Shown here one piece after another: positions 32,640-44,522 of a stretch of 64,000 nt of DNA. Both the position numbers and the translations under genes were made by a program. The notes below the pieces were generated by a model that was not told the DNA's origin, made no database searches, and saw only the letters and a program-made list of their open reading frames with translations. How positions within the stretch are numbered: position 1 is the stretch's first letter; each line of letters begins with the position of its first letter. Source of the stretch: Candidatus Synoicihabitans palmerolidicus (GTDB lineage: Bacteria; Verrucomicrobiota; Verrucomicrobiia; Opitutales; Opitutaceae); contig JAGGDC010000002.1 in assembly GCA_020809425.1 (NCBI GenBank), positions 1 to 64,000 of the forward strand, given 5' to 3'.

Positions 32640-33786
32640 CTAATTATAATACGCCCACCACCGCGCATAGACCGACTCCAATTCAACCCACGTCGCATTG
32701 TTCGCCAGATGCGCCCCCAACCCCTTGCTCGCCATCGCCGTGTCCGGCTCAACACTCGGATCAACCAACCGGACCAAAACCCGCAATAACGCCGCTCGCG
32801 GATAATCGGGCCACCCTGGCAGCGCCCCGCCCCGTGAGCGACGATCGCGGATCCTTAGCAACACATTACGGATTCGCGGAGTTTCCGGAAAGAGCCGTTC
32901 GCCTGTTGTGGCGTAGGCGCTCGCCGTCTCAAAAGATCGGCCGAGGTGTTTGCTCTCCAGCCAAAGAAACGTGCTCAACCACACTTCCGCCAATTCGACC
33001 TGAGTCGCCTTCAGCATCTCCACATCAGTCGCGGTATGGCGCGGACTGAGCTTGAACGCGGTCCCCTGCGTGTGCCACTCCACCAGCTTCTTCCAATGCG
33101 GCGGCGTCTTCGCCAAACCCGCCACGATCCGCCTATTACGCTCCCGGAAAAAATGGTGGTACTGTCCATTCGCCGCCAACACCGCATCACCGAGCGCGAT
33201 GCGCACCTTGGCATGGTTGCGTTCCACAAATCCATTCGTGACCCGCTCATCGTTTTTGGCCAACGCGCACCGGCTGAAAAACAAGCCGGTACCTCGATTG
33301 AACAACAGGCGTGTAGCCTCGTGCATCGGTATCGCCGCCGCTTCGGCCAACGCCACCGGCAATCCTTCCCGCCAGCTCGCGTCGCCCCAGATCAACTGAT
33401 GCCCCCCGCAATAGATCATAATAAAACATCGAGGGCTCCCCCCCCTGTCGCAACGCCACCATCGGCATCCGCTTAAACTCCACGTCTATGCCCAACTCCG
33501 CCGTGCCATCCACCTCCTCCCGTTCACACCATTCTCTCGCTGCTGTCTCGGCCCGACCATCCACCAGCAACATGTAAAACTCCAAATCGTTGTAGAGCCC
33601 CGCGCTTCCTTCTCCATCGCGAAAACCCCCTCCTTCCCCTCGCCCATAATCTCCACTCAACACCAACGCCACCGTATCTCCCGCCGCCGGTGATGCCGCC
33701 AACCGCACCGCCAATCTCCCCAAATAATTATCCAACCGCTTCGCTAGCGCCGGCTCTGCCTCCACGAAATAGACGCCGCCTGCCAT
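32640..33786 (-). pseudogene. nucleotidyltransferase-like protein, frameshifted
   Basis: Starts at 33786. LVLSGDYGRGEGGGFRDGEG with YNDLEFYML matches the G-S/D-x-GRGE and acidic motifs of the minimal nucleotidyltransferase fold. The frame breaks near 33418 (FYYDL to IYCGGHQLIWGD) and then continues to 32640 through a large helical domain (KWKKLVEW-like, LWLESKHLGRSFETASAYAT). About 380 residues when intact. It begins 4 bp after the end of the STAS gene on the same strand. Substrate unknown. Confidence 0.65.
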
Positions 33787-33790
33787 TCGA

Positions 33791-34064
33791 TTAACCGCCC
33801 ATTTCGAAAATGCGGTGCAGCCTCAGTAACTCAATGACCGACTCCACGTCGGCGTCACGTTAAGCAACTGCACACTGGGCGTGCCTGAGGGTAATTTTTG
33901 TAAATGCTTAACAAAACACCAAGTCCTGAACTGTCGATGAACCCCACCGCCTCCATATCAATCACCACCTTCTTCACATCGTCCCCCCACGCCCGCTCGC
34001 ATTCCTGCTTGAAACTACGGGCCGCGGAAGCGTCCAAACGGGCGACTTTCACCCGCAGGCTCAA
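33791..34064 (-). pseudogene. STAS-domain anti-sigma factor antagonist, frameshifted
   Basis: Short STAS protein of about 91 residues (start TTG at 34064 after GAGGAAC). VVIDMEAVGFIDSSGLGVLL contains the DSSGLG motif whose Ser is phosphorylated by RsbW-type kinases. Two indels (near 33900 and 33862) garble the C-terminus; the restored ending is ESVIELLRLHRIFEMGG. Together with the RsbW-like and RsbU-like genes at 36734-38439 it would form a partner switch. Divergent from the glycosyltransferase gene. Confidence 0.75.
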
Positions 34065-34128
34065 AGTTCCTCGCTAGACAGAGCATCGATCAAGTGAGCC
34101 ATATTTATCGCTAGCTATAGAAAGCATT

Positions 34129-35194
34129 TTGCATAAGCTTCATACTTCAGTGGGCTCTTCCCTAAATCTCCTCTACGTGCACGAGTCGATGGGCAGCCTC
34201 GGCGGTGCCGAGACGAACGTCTTTATCACCGCCACCAAGATGAAGAGGCGAGGCCATCGGGTCGGCTTGCTAACTCGTCGCGCCACCGGTCGCAATGAAT
34301 CCGCCTGGCAGGAACTCTTCGGTGATGACATTTTCTGGATCACCCGCACTCCTTACGAACTGGCCGCCACCACCTTTTCCGCATCCGTCACCTACGTCCA
34401 CAAATGGGACGATCTGGCGTCCTTGGCCGATATCGTTAACAGTGGCCGACCGCGTATTCGTATGGTCCACGACCACGATATGTATTGCCTGCGCAGCTAC
34501 CGCTACAGCCCGTTCACTCGTAAAATCTGCCGCCGCCCGACGTCCGCCTACTGCATTTTCCCCTGCCTCGCTCCTCTCAAACGTGAACGCGGCAGCTCAC
34601 TGGGATTCAGGCTCATCAGCTACGCCGCCAAAAAACGCGAACGCGACCTCTCCCGTCAGTTCCACCGCCATCTGGTCGTCACGCACTACATGCGCGAAGA
34701 ACTCGAAATCAACGGCTTCGACCCCGCCGGTATCGAAATATTCCCTCCCGTTCCCTGGGCCGGCCAAATCATCCGCGGCAAGGGCCTCGATGTACTCCTG
34801 CAGGCCCTCACCCGCGTCGAAGCCCCCCTTCGAAATGGTCGTTCTCGGCGACGGCAACCACCGCACCGCCTCAGCCTTTGTGCGGTCTTCCCTCTGGCCC
34901 GAACCGATCGCCACCATTGGCCTCGAAGTCATGCGCTTCGCCCTGCCCGTCATCGCTTGGGACGCCGGGGGCATCAAGGACTGGCTCATCGACGGCCACA
35001 ACGGCTACCTGGTCCCGTGGAAAGATGAAGTCGCCTTCGCCGCCGCCGTGGATGATCTGCTCGCGGACAAAACCAAGGCCCGCACCATGGGCAAAAACGG
35101 TCTCGTCAGTGAGCGTTACGATTTCGATCAATACCTCGCCAACTTGGAGTCCCTCTTCTCCCGCATCTCCACGGAACACGCCTTACCGGCGTGA
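34129..35194 (+). pseudogene. glycosyltransferase family 4-like, frameshifted
   Basis: N-terminal GT-B domain (LLYVHESMGSLGGAETNVFI, RMVHDHDMYCLRSYRYSPFT) and C-terminal nucleotide-sugar domain (PEPIATIGLEVMRFALPVIA, WDAGGIKDWLIDGHNGYLVP). The frame breaks near 34830. Two segments normally present in the family seem to be missing: after PPVP near 34755 and between GDGNHRTA and SSLWPEP near 34870, both in-frame deletions by my reading. Likely role: sugar transfer to a lipid-linked polysaccharide intermediate. Confidence 0.8.
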
Positions 35195-35203
35195 CCCTCC
35201 ATC

Positions 35204-35931
35204 ATGAGCCTTGCCGAAGAAGATCAGGAAAATGTCGAGTATTGGAGCCGGGCCGGCACCACCTCCGGCCGCTGGCGTCTTAACCTGCGCTTCTGGCGCA
35301 AACGCTTCCTCTGGCGTTTCGTGGTTGGCGGCACTCAGGTGCTCAAACGGATCACCGACACGATTCTCGCCGCATGTGCCTTGCTCGTCCTCTCTCCTGT
35401 CTTTGCGATCACGTCCTTGCTCATCAAACTCGAGGACGGCGGTTCGATCTTCTTCCAACAAAATAGGATCGCCGCTTCGGTGACCTCTTTGGCATGTGGA
35501 AATTCCGCTCCATGGTGCCCAACGCCGATCAACTGAAGGACCAACTCCTCGCTCAGAACGAGATGAAGGGCGGCATCACCTTCAAAATGAAGGACGACCC
35601 ACGCATCACTCCCATCGGCCGCTTCATTCGCAAATTCTCCATCGATGAACTGCCACAGTTCTGGAATGTATTCGTGGGGGATATGTCCCTCGTCGGGCCC
35701 CGCCTCGCCGTGCCACGTGAAGTTCAACAATACCTCGTCGAGGACCGCCAACGCCTCCTCGCCCGCCCGGGGCTGACCTGCTTCTGGCAGGTCGGCGGCC
35801 GTAGCGGCATCGACTTTGATGGTCAGGTGGAGCTCGACGTGCGCTACATCCAATCCGAGAGCCTCTGGCTTGATATCAAATTATTCTTCAAAACCATCCC
35901 CGCCGTCCTCAAAGGAGACGGTGCGTTTTGA
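35204..35931 (+). pseudogene. WbaP/WcaJ-like undecaprenyl-phosphate sugar transferase, frameshifted
   Basis: One transmembrane helix (RITDTILAACALLVLSPVFA) followed by the catalytic bacterial sugar transferase domain: GMWKFRSMVPNADQLKDQLL, ITFKMKDDPRITPIGRFIRK, SIDELPQFWNVFVGDMSLVG PRL. It loads the first sugar phosphate onto undecaprenyl phosphate at the inner membrane. A single missing G near 35470 (ATCGCCGC for ATCGGCCGC) breaks the frame. Overlaps the next gene by 4 bp, so it was part of an operon. Confidence 0.85.
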
Positions 35932-36737
35932 CCGAAATCCCTCCACCCCACTCCTCGGTGCCCGATCGCACCAAACTCCCCGCGGGCACCCTCTGGCTCG
36001 ACGCGCCCGATTACCGCGAACTCGATACCCTCGCCCAACGACCCGAACCTTGGGTGCTCTGGCGCGTCGGTTTCCAATCAATCCTCGCTCATTGGATGGA
36101 CGAAGCCGTGCGCCGCAACGTCGCCACGGTCGCCATCCTTTGCCCCGACCGCGCCGCAGAAGTTGAGGCCTCCCTGCACGGCGCCGCCTATTGGTCCCGC
36201 GAAGTTATAGTCTACGAAGCGCCTCCCTCCGACGCGCCTGTCGTCCGCGAATCCCTTATCGGATTGCCCGGCGCTCCCGTGACTACCCTGGCCACGGACG
36301 GTCCCTCCAGCGTCCGTCAATGGATTGACTTGCAACTCGCCTGGCTCGCCTCTCGCGACGAAAAGGTATCCGTGGATCGTCAACTCCACCCGCGTGTCTG
36401 GGTCGGTCCCGGTGTGCGCATCCACCCTGCCGCCCGCCTCAAGGGTCCATGTTGGATCGGATCACGGAGCGAAATCGGCGCCGACGCCTAACTCGGTCCC
36501 AATGCCATTATCGGCACCCACTCCGTCATCGACCAACACGTCAGTGTCATCAATTCCGTTGTCCTGCCCGATACTTTTGTCGGCACCCGAGTGCACCTGC
36601 ATAACATGCTGGCCTATTGTAATATTTTATTGAATACAAGTCCCGACACGCGGGTGGATATCACGGACCGCTTCATGCTCGCTCGACTGCATCAAGGCTG
36701 GGGGCGCTGGTTCAAGCGACGGAGGACCCAGTCATGA
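35928..36737 (+). pseudogene. left-handed beta-helix (hexapeptide repeat) protein with in-frame stop
   Basis: 269 codons interrupted by TAA at 36489-36491 inside the hexapeptide repeats (GSRSEIGADA stop LGPNAIIGTHSVIDQHVSVI). The N-terminal half resembles a nucleotidyltransferase-like region; the C-terminal half is the beta-helix found in sugar-nucleotide enzymes. A GAA-to-TAA change would explain the stop. Operonic with the sugar transferase and with the kinase gene (ATGA overlap). Confidence 0.75.
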
Positions 36738-37209
36738 GCGCTCCCAGTGATCGCTATCGTGAAGGAGCCGAATACGAGTTCGCCCCCGATCCCTCCCCAG
36801 TCGCTTCCATTCTCGATTCCCTGAAACGCTACCTCGCCGAGCGCGGCTTCCCGGCCTCCGAATTCGCCTCCCTTGAACTCGCCCGGCCGAAGCACTCAAC
36901 AACACGGTTATTCACGGCTGCCAGTCCCACCCCGACGGCATGATTCGACTGCGCTGGACGTGGTCGGCCACCCGCCTTGAACTCATTTTGAGCGACCCCG
37001 GGCACTTTGAACCGCCTCCGGATTGGGATCAATTTCCCAAAGACCCCTTCGCCGAAGGGGGTCGCGGAGGCTTCCTCATCAGCAGCTACGTTGATCACGT
37101 CGAACACCTGAATTCCTCCGTTGGGCACGAGCTGATTCTCGTCAAAACCACCGCCGAGGGGCCCCAGGCGGCTAACGTCGCCGTCGTCGAAGAAGAGCTC
37201 CCCTCATGA
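36734..37209 (+). pseudogene. RsbW-like anti-sigma serine kinase, frameshifted
   Basis: GHKL ATPase of about 158 residues. The N-box reads EALNNTVIHGCQSHPDG only after restoring one lost base near 36885; the G-boxes follow (SDPGHFEPP, GGRGGFLISSYVDHVEH). RsbW-type kinases phosphorylate STAS antagonists and hold sigma factors or effectors. ATGA overlap with the preceding gene and with the phosphatase gene downstream. Confidence 0.75.
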
Positions 37210-38439
37210 CCCAGGATCTGAGCGACAGCTACGAAAGCCTCGCCGCTCTCTTCAATATCAGCGCCCTGCTCGCCACCTCTCTCTCTTTCGACGAATTCCT
37301 CCACGGGGTCCTGCTTCGTTTGCGAAACCTGCTCGCCACCGACCTCGTCTACGCCCGCCTCCCTCATCCGAAATTCGGCTGGCGTGTGCACTTCAATCGA
37401 GCCACCGAGTCCGTGACCGCACCTCTCGAGGAGCTCAGTGCCCTCGAAGAGACCGTATGGACCGGTCAACGCCTCCTGTCCTACGAAGACCCCAGCACGC
37501 TTCCGCCTGACGAACCGCTCCGCATTTGAACCGCCGGCCTGGTCGTCTGCCCCATTGGCTTCCAATCCATCGGGCTGTTGACCGCCGGTCGCCGGGACGG
37601 TGCTCCCTTCAGTGCCGGTCAAGCCAACTTGGTTCGCACCGTCAGCGACTTCGTGGGCGTGGCCCACACCACCGCCGAACTCCACCGTCAACGCGAAGAA
37701 CAACTGCGGGAAAGGCGCGAATTGGAAATCGCCGCGCAAATCCAACGTTCCCTTCTGGCCACCGTGTTTCCCGACAATCCTCACTGGTGCGTGCACGACC
37801 TCTGCGAAAGTGCCCGCGCTGTTGGTGCTGACTTCTTCGACGTCGTGGCCGTCGACGGCGGTCCCATCCTGATCATCATCGCCGACGTCATGGGCAAAGG
37901 CATTCCCGCCGCGATGTTCTCTTCGCTCCTGCGCGCCTCCGCCCGTGCTCGCCTCAGATCCCGGCAAACTCCTGACGGAGCTCAATCGTCTACAAGAAAC
38001 CGATTTCGGGCATTCCGGGATGTTCATCACCGCGGCCGTCGCCTCACTGGCCGCGGACGGTTCCGGCTTCACGATCGCTAACGCGGGTCACCCGTTGCCC
38101 ATGGCCTTCGAACCTCGGGCCCCCACCGCCCACGAAATCGAATCCGCCGCCAACATGCCCTTGGGCATCATGCCCGATACCACCTACGCCAATACTTACA
38201 TCCCCGTAAAAGTGGGCGAAGTCGTGAGCCTCGTAACTGATGGTCTCTACGAATTCGATATCACTGTCGGTCACATGTTCGGGCTGCTCACCCTCAATGA
38301 ACGTCTGCCCTCCTGGTGGACGGGTGAACTCCATACGTTCACCGCTCAAACCCTCGCCCAATTGCAGATTCTGGAGCGAGGCAATCCATCCGACGATCGC
38401 ACCATGGTCGCTTTCACCCGCCTCCCCCCCTCCCCATGA
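37206..38439 (+). pseudogene. RsbU-like PP2C phosphatase with GAF domain, broken
   Basis: Residues 1-180: GAF-like sensor (ATSLSFDEFLHGVLLRLRNL). Then a short coiled coil and the SpoIIE/PP2C domain (EIAAQIQRSLLATVFPDNPH, VGADFFDVVAVDGG, IIADVMGKGIPAAMFSSLLR, SDDRTMVAF), which dephosphorylates STAS antagonists. An in-frame TGA at 37527-37529 and a frameshift near 37950 disrupt it. Its TGA overlaps the receiver gene start. Confidence 0.8.
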
Positions 38440-38807
38440 GTGCCACGACCATCCTCATTACCGGCGATGTGCCCCATATGCGCCGGCTCCTCCAGTTCAC
38501 CGTGCGTAATACCGGCCACACCATTCTTAAGGCCGAGTCCGGCGAAACCGTCATCGCCATGATCGATGCGCAACCCGTCGACCTCCTCATCATCGACTTT
38601 GGCCTCCAAGGCATGACCGGACTCGAAACCATTTCTGCCCTGCGCAAACTCGAATCCGGCGCCACGCTTCCGGTCATCCTCATCACCGCCCGCGGCGATT
38701 CCGGCATTCGCGAAGACGCCCAAGCCACCGAAGTGAGCGCCTTTATCACCAAGCCGTTCAGCCCGGTCGAGCTAACCCAATTGGTCAACCGGCTGCTCGC
38801 CTCATGA
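38436..38807 (+). CDS. single-domain response regulator
   Basis: 123 codons, a stand-alone CheY-like receiver. Phospho-acceptor Asp lies in LLIIDFGLQGMTG, the switch Thr in VILITARGD, and the conserved Lys in FITKPFSP. The acidic pair at the N-terminus is reduced to one Asp (ITGDVPHMRR). No output domain; it probably works through protein contacts with the neighbouring partner-switch proteins. It is intact although the genes around it are broken, and overlaps both neighbours by 4 bp. Confidence 0.85.
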   Translation: MSATTILITGDVPHMRRLLQFTVRNTGHTILKAESGETVIAMIDAQPVDLLIIDFGLQGMTGLETISALRKLESGATLPVILITARGDSGIREDAQATEVSAFITKPFSPVELTQLVNRLLAS

Positions 38808-39957
38808 CGTCCCCGCGCCTCGACTTATTTGTTTTCGCCGACGCCCTCGGTTGGCAACACGTCCAGCGCCGCACCTTCCTCGCCGACATTCTTCCCCAAC
38901 GCTCCCGCTGCGACACCTTGCTGGGCTATACTCCTGCACCTGTAATCCGAGCATCCTCACCGGCGCCCTGCCGGGAGTCTCACGGGCATTTTTCGTTCTT
39001 CGTTTTTGATCCCGCCCATTCCCCCTTCGCCGCCACTCGTTGGCTGGGTTGGTTGCCCGAAATCTTCGCCGGCCACCACCGCGTGCGCAACCGGGTCAGT
39101 CGCTGGTGGCAACGTCACCTCGGTTACACCGGCTACTGTCAACTCTACAGCGTTCCGTTCAAACGCCTGCCGTGGCTCGACTACACCGAGGAACACGACC
39201 TCTACGAACCGGGGGGCATCATCGGCGGCCAGGAAGCCATCTTCGCCCATTGGCAACGCTCCGGCAAACCGTGGTCTCGCTCCGACTGGCGCCAAAACGA
39301 CGTGACCAACGTGAATCGCCTGCTCGGCGAAATCCGCGAAGGCCGCGTCGCCCTGAGCTACCTCTTCACTTCCCAACTCGATGCCACCATGCACGCCCAC
39401 GGCACCACCGGCCCGGCCGTCGATGCCGCCTTCGAACGCTTCGGCCACTGGATGCGCAAAATCGAATCCACCGCCCGTGCTCACTACGATGAGGTCCGCA
39501 TTCACCTCGTCAGCGACCACGGCATGGCCGACACCACGTCCAACAGTCGCATGCTGCTCGACTTCGAGTCTCTTGGCCTGCGCTACGGCCACGACGACGC
39601 CGCCGTCTGGGACTCCACCATGGTTCGGTTTTGGTTCCCCGGTAGCTCGATCATCCGCCCCCGCGTTGAGGCTTGGTTGGCGGCCCGAGCCGAAGGCCAC
39701 ATCCTCTCGGACGTCGAATTAAAAGCCAGCGGCTGTCTCTTCGTCAACCAACGCTACGGCGAACTCTGGTATCTGCTCAACGAAGGCACCATCTTCGCGC
39801 CGTCCTTCATGAACCAACGCCACGTACCCGGCATGCACGGCTTCGACCCCCAATCTGCCGCCAGTCCCGCCTGCTGGTTAACTAACCACAATCACTATGC
39901 CGCCCCCCCCGGATCGAGCAAATCAACGGGGTCATGCGCCAGGCCGCCGACACTTGA
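38804..39957 (+). pseudogene. alkaline-phosphatase-superfamily (phosphodiesterase/PglZ-like) protein, frameshifted
   Basis: Metal-site blocks are visible: LFVFADALGW (first Asp), SQLDATMHAHG (Asp and His), HLVSDHGM (Asp-His) and HVPGMHGFDP (last His). Two compensating indels (near 38933 and 38985) scramble about 17 residues around the expected nucleophile region, which should read SCTCNPSILTGALPG. A C8 run near 39903 shifts the true C-terminus (restored PRIEQINGVMRQAADT, stop 39955-39957). Role in the polysaccharide locus unknown; the family hydrolyses phosphate or sulfate esters. Confidence 0.75.
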
Positions 39958-40021
39958 TCCATCCGCCACCCATATTCAGGCGTGATCTTTGCCCCTGTTT
40001 TCTCCAACATAGAACCCGCCC

Positions 40022-40933
40022 ATGACCACTGCAGAGATCGCCGCCGCCCTCCCCACCAAAGCCCGCCTGACTGTTGAAGGGCTGCCGTTTCCCCTCTTCG
40101 CCTCCGGCAAGGTCCGCGAAATCTACGACCTTGGCGACGCCTTGCTCCTCGTAGCCACGGACCGCCTCTCCGCGTTCGACGTCATCCTGCCCGATGGCAT
40201 CCCCGGCAAAGGCATTCTGCTGAATCAACTCAGCCTGTGGTGGTTCGACCGCACCACCGACCTGCTTCCGAACCACCTGCTGCCCGACCAGTCCGCCGAA
40301 TTCGCCCGTCGCGGCATCACTGACTCGGATCTGCAACTGCGCTCCATGATCGTCCGCAAGCTCACTCCGCTCACCATCGAATGCGTCGTGCGCGGCTATC
40401 TCGTCGGCAGCGGCTGGAGCTCCTACCAAAAAAGCGGCCAGGTCTGCGGCCACACCTTGCCGGCCAACCTACGCCAAGCCGACCGCCTGCCCTCCCCCCT
40501 GTTCACGCCCACCACCAAGGCCCCCAAGGGAGCGCACGACATGCCCATCGACGACGCCCAAGGCGCCGCTGCCGTCGGCGCCGCACTCTACGATCAGGTC
40601 AAGGCCGTCAGTCTCGCGCTCTATCAACGCGGCCACGAAACCGCCACCGTCGCCGGTATGATTCTCGCGGATACAAAATTTGAGTTCGGAACCGACGCCG
40701 CCGGCAACCTCATCCTCATTGACGAAGTCCTGACTCCCGATTCTTCCCGCTACTGGCCCGCCGATGAATACCGCGTGGACTGCTCCCCCCCCAGCTACGA
40801 CAAACAGTTTGTCCGCGACCACCTTCTCGCCGTGCAATGGGACAAAGCCCCGCCGGCCCAGCGCCTGCCCGCCGAGACCATCACTCGCACCCAGGAAAAA
40901 TACCTTGCCGCCCTCCGCAACCTAATGGGCTAA
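40022..40933 (+). CDS. purC: phosphoribosylaminoimidazole-succinocarboxamide synthase
   Basis: 303 codons, complete. Joins CAIR with aspartate in de novo purine synthesis, using ATP. Motifs: ASGKVREIYDLGD (nucleotide loop), ATDRLSAFDVILPDGIPGKG, ECVVRGYLVGSGWSSYQKSG, FTPTTKAPKGAHD and LIDEVLTPDSSRYWP. The length is that of the longer, eukaryote-like form of the enzyme. It stands alone after the decayed polysaccharide locus and shows no damage. Confidence 0.96.
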   Translation: MTTAEIAAALPTKARLTVEGLPFPLFASGKVREIYDLGDALLLVATDRLSAFDVILPDGIPGKGILLNQLSLWWFDRTTDLLPNHLLPDQSAEFARRGITDSDLQLRSMIVRKLTPLTIECVVRGYLVGSGWSSYQKSGQVCGHTLPANLRQADRLPSPLFTPTTKAPKGAHDMPIDDAQGAAAVGAALYDQVKAVSLALYQRGHETATVAGMILADTKFEFGTDAAGNLILIDEVLTPDSSRYWPADEYRVDCSPPSYDKQFVRDHLLAVQWDKAPPAQRLPAETITRTQEKYLAALRNLMG

Positions 40934-41080
40934 CCCCAACCCCATCAGCATTCAGACCCTGGCAGGTTAAACCCGGCGCAACTTCTCCGCGCCTCCGTCC
41001 CCCAGTTCCGCGTTCATCCTGGAAAACGTAGTTCACATAAGAAAACGCCTGTTACAAAGTTATGTTATCCAGTCGGTTAG

Positions 41081-43066
41081 CCCGAGTTCCTCAGTTTGGC
41101 TGGTGAGCGTTTACGAGGTAAGCGCGGTGCTTGAGGGCATGTAGTGCCGAACACCCTATTGTCGGATGCCCGCTTTTTGGCGATCATGCCGGGCATGTTC
41201 CTGCGGCGTAAAACCAAGTCGGTACGTGGCGTCGATTACAGTTATTGGCACTTGTGCGAGACGGTGCGCACAGCGCGCGGACCGCGCCAGCGCGTGGTCG
41301 CGTCCTTGGGCAAACTCGATCAGAAGCAGTGCGCCGGGCTCTGTGGTGGCTGGGACTATTTGCCCGCGTTGCTGCGTGGTGAGACCCCACCGCCAAAGCC
41401 CGTCACCGCTGCGTTGCCCGGCTTCGATACGCTGGGCTCGCCGGAGCCCGCGCGTTGGGAGCAAGCCGATCTGCGGGCGCTACGGGTCGAACGCCCTCGG
41501 GAGTTTGGCGAGTGTTATCTGGCACTCTCACTGTGGCATCACCTCGGTCTGGACACCCTGCTGGTCGAGTTGATGCCCGCAGGACGCGAGCAGGTGGGAT
41601 GGGCCCACGTCGCGGCTTTGCTCACGGTGGCCCGGTTTTGCGTGCAACCCTCCGAGTTGGGCGTGGCCGAACACTGGTATGAGATGACCGCGTTGGATGA
41701 CCTGCTCGGCGTGGCTCCAGAGTTGATCAACGATGATCGACTCTACCGGGCCCTCGATCAGTTGGGTCAACATCAGGATGCGTTGTGCGCCCATCTGATG
41801 GGGCGCTACCGCCAGTGGTTCGGCGTGCGTTGCGAGTTTTTGCTCTATGACGTGACGAGCACCTATTTTGAAGGCCAGGCCGAGCGCAATCCCCAGGCCC
41901 AACGAGGTTACTCGCGCGACCAACGCAGTGGTAACAAACAGGTGTGCATCGGCTTGGTCTGCACGCCCGAGGGCCTGCCGCTTAGCTTTGAAGTGTTTGC
42001 CGGCAATCGGACGGACGTGACCACGGTCGAGGACATCGTACGCCAGATGGAGGAAAAATACGGCCTGGCCGAACGGATCTGGGTGATGGACCGGGGCATG
42101 GTCAGCGAGGCCAACCTCGTGTTCCTGCGCGAGCGCAAGGCGCACTACCTGATCGGCACTCCGAAGAGCTGGTTGCGCGCCCATGAACAGACCTTGTTGG
42201 AGCAAAGCGACTGGCAAACCGTGCAGGATGGACTGGAGGTGCGCCTGGTCGAGCACCCGCAGGGCGAACCGGGCGAGCGCTACGTGCTGTGCCGCAGCGG
42301 GGCTCGGGCTCAGAAGGAACGCGCCATGCTCGAGCGCCAAAGCGAACGACTGACCCAGGAGTTGACCAAGATCGATAGGTGGCTGCGCGGCAGTCCGCAG
42401 GCCGATCAGGAGAGCGTCGGTCGCCGGATCGGCCGTCACCTCGGCAAGTATCCCGCCGCCGCCGCGATCATCGTCGCAGCGGTGCTCAGCGACCAAGCCG
42501 GCCGGGCCGTGGGACTGCAGATCTCCAGCCGACTCGACGCCGGCCAAAAGGCCCATCGGCAAAAAGGCGCCTACCTGTTGCGCACCAACTGCAAAGAGAC
42601 CGACCCGGTGCAACTATGGTGTTGGTATATCCCACTCACGCAGGCCGAAGCAGCGTTCCGCACCGCCAAGAGTGACTTGGGTCTGCGACCGGTGTTTCAC
42701 CACAAGCAGGACCGCGTTCGCGCCCACATCCTAGTCTGCTTCCTCGCCCTAGCCCTATGGCGCACGCTCGAACAGTGGATGCAGACCAAAGGACTCGGCA
42801 CCTGCGCACGACAATTGATCAAGCACCGCGCCGGGATCAAAAGCGACGTCGTCGTCGTGCCCGTGCGCCGCGCCGGCATGCAGACCGAACTGCGACTGCG
42901 CGTGGTCACAACCCCTGATGCGGCCACCTCACAATTGCTCGCCCACTTGGGCCTACGACTCCCCAAAGGAACCCGGGAAATCAACAATGTAGTGCCGAAA
43001 ATCAGCCCCTAAATAACGTAAGCCATTCATTTACAACAAAACGTCTGGCAAACTGCGGAACTCAGA
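41081..43066 (+). mobile_element. IS1634-family element inside IS110 copy 2
   Basis: About 1986 bp. Ends CCCGAGTTCCTCAGTTTG and, read inward from the right, TCTGAGTTCCGCAGTTTG form the inverted repeat. TTAG flanks both sides (41077-41080, 43067-43070) as the probable target duplication. Confidence 0.8.
41186..43012 (+). CDS. IS1634-family transposase
   Basis: About 608 codons, intact. The N-terminus MFLRRKTKSVRGVDYSYWHL is typical of the family. The DDE core shows LLYDVTSTYFEGQAERNPQA (first Asp), IWVMDRGMVSEANLVFLRER (second Asp) and the Glu in LTQAEAAFRTAKSDLGLRPV, followed by HILVCFLALALWRTLEQWM. The start could also be the ATG at 41195. Complete ends and gene make this one of the few potentially autonomous elements here. 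Confidence 0.9.
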   Translation: MPGMFLRRKTKSVRGVDYSYWHLCETVRTARGPRQRVVASLGKLDQKQCAGLCGGWDYLPALLRGETPPPKPVTAALPGFDTLGSPEPARWEQADLRALRVERPREFGECYLALSLWHHLGLDTLLVELMPAGREQVGWAHVAALLTVARFCVQPSELGVAEHWYEMTALDDLLGVAPELINDDRLYRALDQLGQHQDALCAHLMGRYRQWFGVRCEFLLYDVTSTYFEGQAERNPQAQRGYSRDQRSGNKQVCIGLVCTPEGLPLSFEVFAGNRTDVTTVEDIVRQMEEKYGLAERIWVMDRGMVSEANLVFLRERKAHYLIGTPKSWLRAHEQTLLEQSDWQTVQDGLEVRLVEHPQGEPGERYVLCRSGARAQKERAMLERQSERLTQELTKIDRWLRGSPQADQESVGRRIGRHLGKYPAAAAIIVAAVLSDQAGRAVGLQISSRLDAGQKAHRQKGAYLLRTNCKETDPVQLWCWYIPLTQAEAAFRTAKSDLGLRPVFHHKQDRVRAHILVCFLALALWRTLEQWMQTKGLGTCARQLIKHRAGIKSDVVVVPVRRAGMQTELRLRVVTTPDAATSQLLAHLGLRLPKGTREINNVVPKISP

Positions 43067-43159
43067 TTAGTGAGTTTCAAACGTGCACGCACCGATTCAC
43101 CTGGCAGATGACCGAATCGATGCCTTCGACGGACCGTAACCCGTTACAACTTTGCGCCC

Positions 43160-44416
<1,257 letters not shown>

Positions 44417-44522
44417 CACCGCTGCTTCTGTCACATCCAACTTCGGAGGTTAGGTTCATCCGAGTGCATCCACACTCGATAAATCTGTCCTCAGGCCACC
44501 CTACTCCGATCGATCCCGAATA

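Noticed and set aside
41528..42613. Minus-strand open frame of 361 codons inside IS1634
   Set aside because: Shadow of the IS1634 transposase in high-GC sequence.
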